From Bubalus kerabau (lineage: Eukaryota; Chordata; Mammalia; Artiodactyla; Bovidae): a DNA stretch of 64,000 nt. Positions 12,301 to 24,300 of the stretch are shown here, in pieces (position 1 is the stretch's first letter; every line of letters starts with the position of its first letter). The notes below the pieces were generated by a model that made no database searches, was not told the origin of the DNA, and saw only the letters and a program-made list of their open reading frames with translations. The stretch covers positions 33,781,501 to 33,845,500 of the forward strand of contig NC_073635.1 in assembly GCF_029407905.1 (NCBI RefSeq), in the 5' to 3' direction. A program made the position numbers and the translations under genes.

Positions 12301-15300
12301 TGGGAAGTTGTATAATTTGATGGGGCCCTGTGTGTTCAGTCAGGTCTGACTCTGTGTGACCCCTGGACAGTAGCCCCACCAGGTTCCTCTGTCCATGGCA
12401 GTTTTCCAGGCAAGAATTACTGGAGTGGGTTGCCATTCCCTTCTCCAGGGGATCTTCCCAACCCAAGGATCTACCCATGTCTCCTGAATCTCCTGCATTA
12501 GCAGGCCGTTTCTTTTACCATTGAGCCACCGGGGAATTATAATTTGACAGAACACTAAATATTTACTAGTTGTAAGTGTGATTTAGGGAAAACAGAAGAT
12601 GGGGCTATATTTCATTGGGTCAGTGTGATTGCTGACTGGTACTACCAGGAACTTATAGTTAAAATGAATCTTCTCTGTTCTTCTTCAGTCAGTCTCCTTG
12701 CTTCATCTCAGACGCCTACGAATTCAATGACCCAGCATTATTGCAGAACTTTGAGAATGATCATGTGAGTCTGCTATTTTCCCTCTATGTTGACAGGGTA
12801 TTGCGATATAACTTTCAAACATACATATATTTTCCTAAAAGGAAAAGAGAGAGAGTCTTGAAAAGTTCTTGGTATTAAAATAGTAAGCAAGGGATTTAAC
12901 ATGATAAGTATGAGCTATGCCTTGACTTTGGAGAAGGCGATGGCACCCCACTCCAGTACTCTTGCCTGGAAAATCCCATGGACAGAGGAGCCTGGTAGGC
13001 TACAGTCCATGGGGTTGCTCAGAGCCGGACAGGATTGAGTGACTTCACTTTCACTTTTCACCTTCATGCATTGGAGAAGGAAATGGCAACCCACTCCAGT
13101 ATTCTTGCCTGGAGAATCCCAGGGATGGTGGAGCTGGTGGGCTGCCGTCTATAGGGTCGCACAGAGTCAGACATGACTGAAGCAACTTAGCAGCAGCAGC
13201 ATGCCTTGACTTGAGTGTGAATGAATTCAGACATTATATAGGAATATTATACTATGTAGCAATCTGTAAAATCCTATCTCTATCTGCTTTTAAACTCTTT
13301 TGGTTCTATAGCATGCAATCAATATCTTCACTTATCTATTTTAAGATATTGATCTAGCTGATGGGAAATCTTGATCTTCTTTTTTTTTTTTCTATTTTAT
13401 TTTATTTTTTTAAATTTTATTTTATTTTTAAACTTTACAAAATTGTATTAGTTTTGCCAAATATCGAAATGAATCCGCCACAGGTATACATGTGTTCCCC
13501 ATCCTGAACCCTCCTTCCTCCCCCTACCATCCCTCTGGGTCATCCCAGTGCACCAGCCCCAAGCATCCAGTATCGTGCATCGAACCTGGACTGGCAACTC
13601 GTTTCATACATGATATTATACATGTTTCAATGCCATTCTCCCAAATCTTCCCACCCTCTCCCTCTCCTACGGAGTCTATAAGACTGTTCTATACATCAGT
13701 GTCTCTTTTGCTGTCTCGTACACAGGGTTATTGTTACCATCTTTCTAAATTCCATATATATGCGTTAGTATACTGTATTGGTGTTTTTCTTTCTGGCTTA
13801 CTTCACTCTGTATAATAGGCTCCAGTTTCATCCACCTCATTAGAACTGATTCAAATGTATTCTTTTTAATGGCTGAGTAATACTCCATTATGTATATGTA
13901 CCACAGCTTTCTTATCCATTCATCTGCTGATGGACGTCTAGGTTGCTTCCATGTCCTGGCTATTATAAACAGTGCTGCAATGAACATTGGGGTACACGTG
14001 TCTCTTTCCCTTCTGGTTTCCTCAGTGTGTATGCCCAGCAGTGGGATTGCTGGATTATAAATTCGAACCCAAAACAATCAAGTAAATGGCAACGGGATCA
14101 TACTTATCAGTAATTACCTTAAATGTAAATGGGTTGAATGCCCCCACCATAAGACAAAGACTGGATGAATGGATAAAAAAACAAGACCCCTACATATGTT
14201 GTCTACAAGAGACCCACCTCAAAACAGGGGACACATACAGACTGAAAGTGAAGGGCTGGAAAAAGATTTTCCATGCAAATAGGGACCAAAAGAAAGCAGG
14301 AGTAGCAATACTCATATCAGATAAAATAGACTTTAAAACGAAATTTTGATCTTCTTAAAAATAAAAGTGATCTTTGGGACTTCCCCAGTAGACTAGTGGT
14401 TAAGATTCTGCCTTCCAACACAGGGAGCATGGGTTCAACCCCTGGTCAGGGAATTAAAATCCCAAATGCCTTGGGGAGCAGCCAAAAATTAAAATAAATA
14501 AAAGTGATCTTTAAAATGTAAAACCTGTACATGTTCTTCCTCTGCTTAAGACCCTTCTGAGGACTGGTACCACATTTAAGATAGAATCCTGACTTACTAC
14601 TGTGGTCCTCTCTCTGTTTCCAACCTCATTCTGTGTCACTGACCCCTACACTCAAGATGCAGGAGCCACATTTATCTTGAAGCTCCACTAATGATGAATC
14701 TGTGTCCTGATTTTGGGTCCTGGGAAAGTGCTATAAACTTTGGTGTGTGCCACCACACCTGTGAACACAGACCCACAACTAACCTTTCCATTTAGGTCTT
14801 AATTTAAACATCTAAATATGCTTTTTTCCCTTTATCAGTTCAGTTCAGTTTAGTAATTCAGTTGTGTCCGACTCTACAACCCCATGGACAGCAACATGCC
14901 AGGCTTCCCTGACCGTCACCAACTCCCAGAGCTTACTCAAACTCATGTACATTGAGTTGGTGATGCCATCCAACCATCTCATCCTCTCTCGTCCCCTTCT
15001 CCTCCCACCTTCAATCTTTTCCAGCATCAGGGTCCTTTCCAATGAGTTAGTTCTTTGCATCTGGTGGCCAAAGTATTGGAGTGTCAGCTTCAGCATCAGT
15101 CCTTCTGGTGAATATTCAGGACCGATTTCCTTTAGGATTGACTGGTTTGATCTCCTTGTAGTCCAAGGGACTCTCAAGAATCTTCTCCAACACCACAGTT
15201 CAAAAGCATCAGTATTTTGGTGCCCAGCTTTCTTTATAGTCCAACTGTCACATCCATACATGACTATTGGAAAAACCATAGCTTTGACTAGACGGACCTT

Positions 15301-18300
15301 TGCTGGCAAAGTAATGTCTGCAAAGCAAATTCTGCTTTTTAATATGCTGTCTAGGTTGATCATAGCTTTTCTTCCCAGGAGCAAGCATCTTTTAATTTCA
15401 TGGCTGCAGTCACCATCTGCAGTGATTTTGGAGCCCCCAAAAATAAAGTCTCTCACTGTTTCCATTGTTTTCCCATCTATTTGCCATGAAGTGATGGGAC
15501 CAGATGCCATTATCTTAGTTTTCTGAATGTTGAGTTTTAAGCCAGCTTTTCACTCTCTTCTTTCACTTTCATCAAGGAGTCTTTAGTTCTTCTTTGCTTT
15601 CTGCCATAAGGGTGGTGTCATCTGCATATCTGTTGTTGTTATTTCTCCCGGCAATCTTGATTCCAGCTTGTGCTTCATCCAGCCCAGCATTTCGCATGGT
15701 GTACTCGGCATCACCTCCCTAAAATAGGCCCCTGACTTGCCTATCACACCCCCTCCTTGTTTCTTCCAGCTTTGTGAACACCTGTGTCCCCAAGGAGAAC
15801 AAACATCCCTAGACAGCAGGGTCTTCCTGTTCCCTGTGGTCGCCCCAGCCCCCGCCTCTCCCCCTGACTCAGCCTCCACTCCACAAACACATTCTGAATG
15901 TGTGGTATGGTTTCTAGCCAGTGCCTTACTCTGTATGGACCTGAAGCGAAATCTCACTTGGTACTATATGCAGATTATATAGGACTTTTGAGTTGAGGGG
16001 CAGGTTGGAAGAGACTCATTAGCTGTGTTCCTTTCTTACAGCCCACGAAAGAGTATATAAAGGAATTTCTTACCCTGTTGTGTGTGTGCCACACTGTTGT
16101 TCCAGAGAGAGAGGGAAACAACATAAGCTACCAGGCCTCCTCTCCAGGTAGGTGCCGTGTGCCTGTGAACGCCTGGCAGGTGATGAGCCCACAGAGGAAG
16201 GGGAGCCATCACGGATCCCCAGTTGTGCCTGCCTTTCTCCTTCCCTGAAATTCTTACCTGTTTGGGGCATTCATACACAGCTCTGAGCCACTCTGAAGCT
16301 CTGGGACTCCCACTCTCCACATGCCCCATACACCCCCAAAGTGCCCAGAAGGCTGGCAGGGCGTGGTCTTGGAGCAGGGGTTAGAAGCAGGTTACAGTCA
16401 GTAAGCAGGCACAGGGCAGGTTAAGGCTATGCAACATTTTATGGAAGTGCTACTAATGTTGTAGAGAACAGAGAAGACCTCAGTGAGCAGGAGGAAAGTG
16501 TTTCAATTCCAGGCTGGTGGATTAGTCCCACTGACCGAGGCCCTACTTAACCAGATTTCCTCTACTGTCAACACTCTGTTACCTAGAAGCACTGATAAAT
16601 GCATTTGGCTAGAAAACCCCAAGTTCTAAAGAATGACATGATATTTTACTGCTGGAGAAATCTGTATTAAATTAAATTAAATATAATGTTAATACACTTG
16701 CTCAATCTCCATTAATACAGGCCTTTTATTGACAGATGAAGCAGCTTTAGTGAAAGGAGCCAAGAAACTTGGCTTTGTTTTCACTACAAGGATGCCGAAC
16801 TCGGTCACCATAGAAGCTGTGAGTAATACTTGATATACTTTCTAGCGGTTTACATGCACCTGCTCATCCAGAGACACACGTGTACAATTTTTCTAATCAT
16901 GCTGATTTGAGATTGGAGAAGTGTTTCAGTCTTAATCTGTCGCTATAGGAAGCACTTTTGTTAATACTGTCCAGGTTGCAAACAATATTCCTACCAGAGG
17001 AGGGCACTGTCATCTCATCAGACTTGCAGGAAAGCTGTATTTTGAAAAAGATAGGTATTTGGAGGGTGAAACTTGTTCATGATTGGGAGAGTGAGTGACT
17101 TTGTGAGACAAATACTTTTTTCCTAAGGTAAGAATATGTTGTCTTATTTTCCTATAGATGGGAGAAGAACTCACATTTGAAATTCTTAATGTACTGGAAT
17201 TTTCTAGGTAAGCTATCTTTTTGATCTGTATGTGCATTTTCCAGGGCTCTTCTTTGACTATTCAACTGAGATTTGGCTGTAAATGAAAACCTAAAAACAG
17301 AATCCTGAAATTCTAGTTAGCTTCTATACACCCTTGCATCTCAGTTCAGTTCTTGCTTCTCTAGGCCTCATTATAATAATTGTTTTAATTGGAATACTCT
17401 TCTCCGAGGCTTGCTGCTGCTGCTAAGTCGCTTCAGTTGTGTCCGACTCTGTGCGACCCCATAGACGGAAGCCCACCAGGCTCCCCCGTCCCTGGGATTC
17501 TCCAGGCAAGAACACTGGAGTGGGTTGCCATTTCCTTCTCCAATGCATGAAAGTGAAAAGTGAAAGGGAAGTCGCTCAGTCATGTCCGACTCTTAGCGAC
17601 CCCATGGACTACAGCCTACCAGGCTCCACCATCCATGGGGTTTTCCAGGCAAGAATACTGGAGTGGGGTGCCATTGCCTTCTCCATCTCTGAGGCTTAAG
17701 CGTTTCAATTTTACCAGGATTTTCTTCTCCCTGAAGGATATCCTCCTCCTCTTTTTTGGCCATCATTTCTATGAACCTCTTACTTCTCTTCCAATCTTGG
17801 ACATCTTTTTCTTGATCAGTATTATTCCTGAGGGAAAATAAAGTTCTTTTTTTGAAAGAGCTTGAAAACATGGAGGAATAATGACTGAGAGCCCAGCTGG
17901 TCTGTGGGACATGTTCAGAACTGTCCTCTGAGGCCCACGGTGACCATACCACGTGGAAGACTTGCAGTTGGGGCTCAGTTTAAATGACCTTCCCAATGTC
18001 TCTAAGCAAATATGTGGCAGAATCAGGTTTGAAATTCAGGTCTACTGGTTCCAAAGTCCTTGGTACTGTCAACCAATCTGTGCCTCCAGAGGTGAAAGAA
18101 AAGTTGCTGTTTAGTCGTTAAGCTGTATCCAACTTGTTATGACCCCAGGGACTGCAGCACAGCTGGGTTCACTCTCCTTCACTATCTCCTGGAGTTTGCT
18201 TAAATTCAAAGAAAAGTTAAAGAATTTTTTAAAAAATGTATTTTCATCTCCATGGCGTGCATTGCAATGTATAAAGCTAAAAATATTTTTCTAGAACACT

Positions 18301-21300
18301 GTTCAAGGAGTAAGGTGGCCTTGATGACCGCCTGTTTGTGCGGCCTCTGCCCCAGTCATGTTGAGGGCAATAAAGAATATTGAACAGTATGACTTGATGG
18401 GGACTGTGGTGCTCCGGGAGGTGGGGGTTTACCTCTGAGGGGCCTGGGAGCCTGTGCCGGGAGGTGGGGTTTGGGCTGGTGACTGAACGGTGGAAGGAGA
18501 GTTAAGAGTGGGCGAATGACCTGGTGAGGGGGAAGGACTGTCTTGGCCAGTTTACCGTGACCGTGTGTGGAGGACAGAGGTGAGAGGAGATCTTCATTCT
18601 GGCATCTACCGAGCCAGCAATTTAACATCTCTGTGCAGAAAAACCAGGCCAGAAAGGTCTAGTTGATGAGGATGGTGTGAGGACTGAAAAACACACAGGA
18701 CCAGGCCTGCTTTCACCTCCTCTCATCAGTTTTTAATCATTATATTAAATGCATTACCTGTATATAAAGTTTGTGTATTTTAAGTAATATACGCGTTGTA
18801 GAATGCTGCTGCTGCTAAGTTGCGTCAGTCGTGTCCGACTCTGTGCGACCCCATAGACAGCAGCCTGTACATGTGTATACATAATACATAAAGACGTTAC
18901 ATTATATATACATCATGTGCTATATTATAATAGTACATATTAATCTAATATATCCTAATATAATCTATTGTATATACTTGTGTCAGTAAATTCCCACGGA
19001 AGAAAAGAATAGTAGTAGACAAAGGTGGAGATTTATAATCAGAATCTCAGTTAAAGGAAGTCTATAAAGAAGGAAGAAGAGGAGGCTGGCAATAAACGTG
19101 CCAGCCTTTTCAGCCATAGGCAGCTGAGGATTCTAACAATTAGAGTTCTTTTGACTTTGAGTTTTTGCTTGAGTGGTAGCTCCACATACTGAGGAAAGCA
19201 GAAACTAACAAAGCTTTCGACATTGTTTTAGTAATAGAAAGAGGATGTCTATAATTGTCCGAACTCCTGAAGGACGGCTCCGGCTCTACTGCAAAGGGGC
19301 CGTAAGTACTGGGATTCATTATTATGTAATGAATTTTAAAATGTCGTTACTTTGTATGTGCTGTTATCACTGGTGGTTGACAGCATTAGATTGGAAAGTC
19401 CATCTCAAGGCCGTCAAACCCACTGAAATGCCACCAGAATTTTATTAAACTTTGATGTCAGTGAAAACGTGCCGTCACTCAGTTATTTTTTTGACAACCA
19501 ATGATTTGCAGTTTTGGCTACTACAAGTAATGCTCTTGTGACCATTTGTTTGCAACTCTGTCTATGGACATATAGTTTTATCTCTCACTGGTAAATATCA
19601 AGGAGTAAAATTATTGGATCACGTGGGAGCTATATATCAACTTCTTAAGAAACCACCAAGTTGAATTTACATTCTTACCAGCAGTTGTTACCAACATTTG
19701 GCCTGGTTAGTCTTTTTAATTTTGCTGTTCTGATAGGTGTGTATCTCACTGTGAGTTTAATTTACATTTCCATGATGACTGATGATAGCAAACGTCTTTC
19801 CATGTCTTTGTCATCTGTGATGAGGGTTCCCAAGACTACTGCTATGCTTTCAGTGAGTCTCTAAAAGGATTCATGGGACTTAGCACATAGTCATGGACCT
19901 GAGGTTTCCACCTCAGTCATGGACCTGAGGTGGAAATATTATTCATAACTTCAAATTCAATTTCTTTAATAATATAGAGCTCTTCAGAACATTTTTTCTA
20001 ATTAGCTAGTTAGCTTTGATTTGTGGTTTTTATAGAACTTTTCTATTTCATCCAAGTTGTGAAACTTACTTATTTCATCCAAGTTGTGGAATTTTTCCTA
20101 GTTGTGGAAGAATTGTTCATCATAGTCTCTTTACTGTTTTAAATTTTATTTATTTATTTTTGGCTGTGCTGGGTTCATTGTTGTGGATCACTCTCTAGCT
20201 GTGGTGTGTGGGTTTCTCATTGCCATGGCTTCTCTTGTTGTGGTGCACGGGCTTAGTTGCTTCACGGTAGCTGGAATCCTCCAGGACCAGGCATGGAACC
20301 CGTGTCCCCTGCATTGGCACAGATTCTTAACGACTGGTTAAGAAAGTCTTAAGACCAGGGAAGTCTTCTTTATTTTTTTTCAATCTTCGTTTTTGTTTGT
20401 GTGTGTACGTGTGTCTTTAAAATGTGTTTCTTCTAGGAAGCATGCCATTGGTTCTAGTGTTTTAAATCTGTTCTGGAAATCTCTGCCTTTTAACAGATGT
20501 TTAGCCCATTTATATAGTATGGTAATCTATATGACTAGGTTTGAATATATCATCTTGCCATTTATTTTCTCTTTGTCCCAGTTGTTCTTTTCCCCCCATA
20601 TTTCTTTTTTATTTTATACTTTCTTTTGGATTACTTGAATTTTTTTTTCCAATTTCCTTGTTTTAAAGTTTTTATTTTAGTAGTTGCTTTGTGGCTTATA
20701 ATAGGTATCTTTATTACATTTCTCCTTCAAGTGATATTATATTACTTCACATATAGTGCAAGAACCTTACAATTCTATATTTCCATTTCTCTCTCCTAAT
20801 CCTTCTGTTATGCTGGTCATACATTTTAATTTTACAAATGTTACAAGCTTCACACTTTACACCTAATCATTTTGTCCAATTTCTTAGAATAAAAAGAACT
20901 AGATAATGAGAGAAATAATGTATATATATATATGCCCATGCCAACACCATGCTCATTGCTTTTCAGACTCATATTTCCATCTGGCATAATAATCTTTTGT
21001 CTAAAGGAGTTCCTTTACCATATCTTACAACATAGATCTATTGGTGATACATTTTTTCAGTCTAAGTCAGAAAGAAAATATTTATTTCATCTTTATTTTT
21101 TCTAACCTTTTGAAGTAAATTTTTGCTGAGTATAGACTTCTAGGCTGACCATTTTTTTTTTTCTTTCAGTGCTGTACAGACTTCGCTTTACTGGCTTCTC
21201 ACGTGCATTGTCCCTATGAGATATTTGCTTTGTTCCTCGTCTTTCTTCCTCTGTATGTAACATCTTTTTTTTTCCTGGAATTGTGCCTTCACTGCAGCTT

Positions 21301-24300
21301 CTTGAGCTCCTTGACTTCTATGAGCTATAACAAAAAAATGATAAAAGTTTTCGTAATTCAGATGATCAGGCTTAGATAAGATGTTAATCACAGTGTGTGT
21401 TTGTGTGGCTTTTTTTCTATAGGATTCAGTGATTTATGAGAGACTTTCAGAAAATTCTCTCTTTGTGGAGGAGACATTAGTCCATCTGGAAAATTTTGCT
21501 AAAGAAGGTAAGTGAAAATTATTTAGAATTGAGTTCCCTTTTGTAATGCTGTCCTTAACTGTTGAAATTATACCTCAATGCGTGCTCGGGGGAGCTTGCT
21601 GGTATGTGAGACTTTGTATGCCTTCTGTTTGGTTAAAAATAAATGGTTCGAAAAATAAATAAATAAAAATAAATGGTTCCCCAAACAAGCCCTGTCCAGG
21701 CAGTATTATTATTTTCCCTTTCTTCCCCTCCAACAGTATTTTGTGCTTAGTTGCAAACACTAAAATCTATGTTTTTACTGTGGGCTCTTCCTTGATTCCT
21801 AAAGCAGTGTCTTCAGTCTATTATCTATTTCTAGGCAGAGGATGAGATGCTTGGATGGCATCACTGACTTGATGGACATGAGTTTGAGCAGGCTCCAGGA
21901 GTTGGTGAGGGACAGGGAAGCCTGGCATGCTGCAGTCCATGGGGTCCCAAAGAGTCAGACACGACTGAGTGACTGAACTGAACTGGAAATATAGAGAGGT
22001 TTTTTGGTTTTTTTTTTTTTTTTTGGTTTGTGTTGTGTGCTTTGAAGTTAATCATTTTGTGTATAACTCAGAATGCTGGCATAGTTGATATTTTCCTGCA
22101 TTCTTTTATCCTTCTGATTTTGACTTATCATCCATCTCTTTATGAAATATATTCCTTGAGTGAGTTTTGAAGAAGAACAACATCCATTGAAAGGTTTACA
22201 GATGCTTTGAAAAGCAAAGAGTAATACTGATTAAGATTACCTTGAAAAGTATAGTCTACTTTCTCTTTTTAGTTTACAAACTGCTGCTTCCTACAGACAC
22301 ATGTGTGTCTTATGTGAGAGTATGGATATTTTGCAAGTTTACATTTTGGATCTTTTAGTGGTCTCTGAAAATATACCTGTGCTGTAGGTTGGTTACAATA
22401 GGTAGAAGCATATGGAAACTATATTGATCACAACTTCTATAGGTCTTCTGCAGAGAGTTGTGTGTGTGTGTGCTCAGTGGCTCAGTCATGTCCAACTCTT
22501 GGGACCCCATGGACTGTAGCCCTCCAGGCCCCTCTGTCCATGGGATACTGGAGTGGGTTGCCATTTCCTCCTCCAGGGGATCTTCTTGACCCAGGGATCA
22601 AATCCTTGTCTACTGCTTGGCAGGCAGCTTCTTTACCGCTGAGCCACCTGAGAAGCCTGTTCTGCAGAGAAACAGGAAATTCTCAAGTATTTGAATGTTT
22701 TACCAGAATTAACCTAAAATATTACAATCAGATTTAAAATTTTTTTCAGGCATGTCATTGCAGTTCAGTTCAGTTCAGTCACTCAGCCGTGTCCGACTTT
22801 TTGTGACCCCATGGACAGCAGCCTGCCAGGCTTCCCTGTCCATCACCAACTCCTGGAGCTTGCTCAAACTCATGTCCATCAAGTTGGTGATACCATCCAA
22901 CCATCTCATCCTCTATTGTCCCCTTTTCCTCCTGCCTTCAATCTTTCTCAGGGTCTTTTCCAATGAGTCAGTGCTTCGCATCAGTACCCAAAGTATTAGA
23001 GTTTCAGCTTCAACATCAGTCCTTCCAACTCAGGACTGATTTCCTTTAGGATTGACTGGTTTGATTTCCTTGAAGTCCAAGGGACTCTCAAGAGTCTTCT
23101 CTAACACCACAGTTTAAAAGCATCGGTTCTTCAGCATTCAGCTCTCTTTATGGTCCAACTCTCACATTCATACATGACTCTTGGAAAAACCATAGCTTTG
23201 ACTAGACAGACATTTGTTGGCAAAGTAATGTCTCTGCTTTTTAATATGCTATCTAGGATGGTCATCATGGGAAATAGATGGGGAAACAGTGGAAACAGTG
23301 TCAGACTTTATTTTTTGGGGACTCCAAAATCACTGCAGATGGTGATTTCAGCCATGAAATTAAAAGACACTTACTCCTTGGAAGGAAAGTTATGACCAAC
23401 CTAGATAGCATATTAAAAAGCAGAGACATTACTTTGCCAACAAAAGTCCGTCTAGTCAAGGCTACGGTTTTTCCAGTGGTCATGTATGGATGTGAGCGTT
23501 GGACTGTGAAGCAAGCTGAGCGCCGAAGAATTGATGGTTTTGAACTGTGGTGTTGGAGAAGACTCTTGAGAGTCCTTTGGACTGCAAGGAGATCCAACCA
23601 GCCCATCTTAAAGGAGATCAGTCCTGGGTGTTCATTGGAAGGACTGATGCTAAAGCTGAAACTCCAATACTTTGGCCACCTCATGCAAAGAGTTGACTCA
23701 TTTGAAAAGACCCTGATGCTAGAAAAGATTGAAGGCAGGAGGAGAAGGGGACAGAGGATGAGATGGCTGGATGGCATCACTGACTCAATGCACATGATTT
23801 TGGGTGAATTCCAGGAGTTGGTGATGGACAGGGAGGCCTGGCGTGCTGCGATTCATGGGGTCTCAAAGAGTCGGACACGACTGAGCTACTGAACTGAACT
23901 GAGGATGGTCATAGTTTTTCTTCCAAGGAGCAAGCATCTTTTAATTTCATGGCTGCAGTCACCATCTGCAGTGATTTTTGAGCCCAAGAAAATAAAGTCT
24001 CTCACTGTTTCCATTGTTCCCTCATCTATTTGCCATGAAGTGATGGGACCAGATGCCATGATATTAGTTTTCTGAATGTTGAGCTTTTAAGCCAACTTTT
24101 TCACTCTCCTCTTTCACTTTCATCAAGAGGCTCTTTAGTTCCTCTTTGCTTTCTGCCATAAGGGTGGTGTCATCTGCATATCTGAGGTTATTGATATTTC
24201 TCCGGACAATCTTGGTTCTAGCTTGTGCTTCATCCAGTCTGGCATTTCATATGATGTACCCTGCATATAAGTTAAATAAGCAGGGTGACTATATACAGCC

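Noticed and set aside
12049..12315. Candidate cassette exon between exons 7 and 8
   Set aside because: No 45-bp segment with AG and GT borders, right phase and similarity to the ATP8A1 or ATP8A2 cassette could be found by eye.
13745..14349. L1 ORF2 frames as an active element
   Set aside because: Only the two ends of ORF2 remain, in opposite orientation; the reverse transcriptase is missing.
14845..15510. 221-codon open frame on the minus strand, and similar frames at 23278-23892 and 39350-40063
   Set aside because: They encode the C-terminal end of the BovB retrotransposon protein only; they lack the endonuclease and reverse-transcriptase core and sit in bounded insertions, so they are not host genes.
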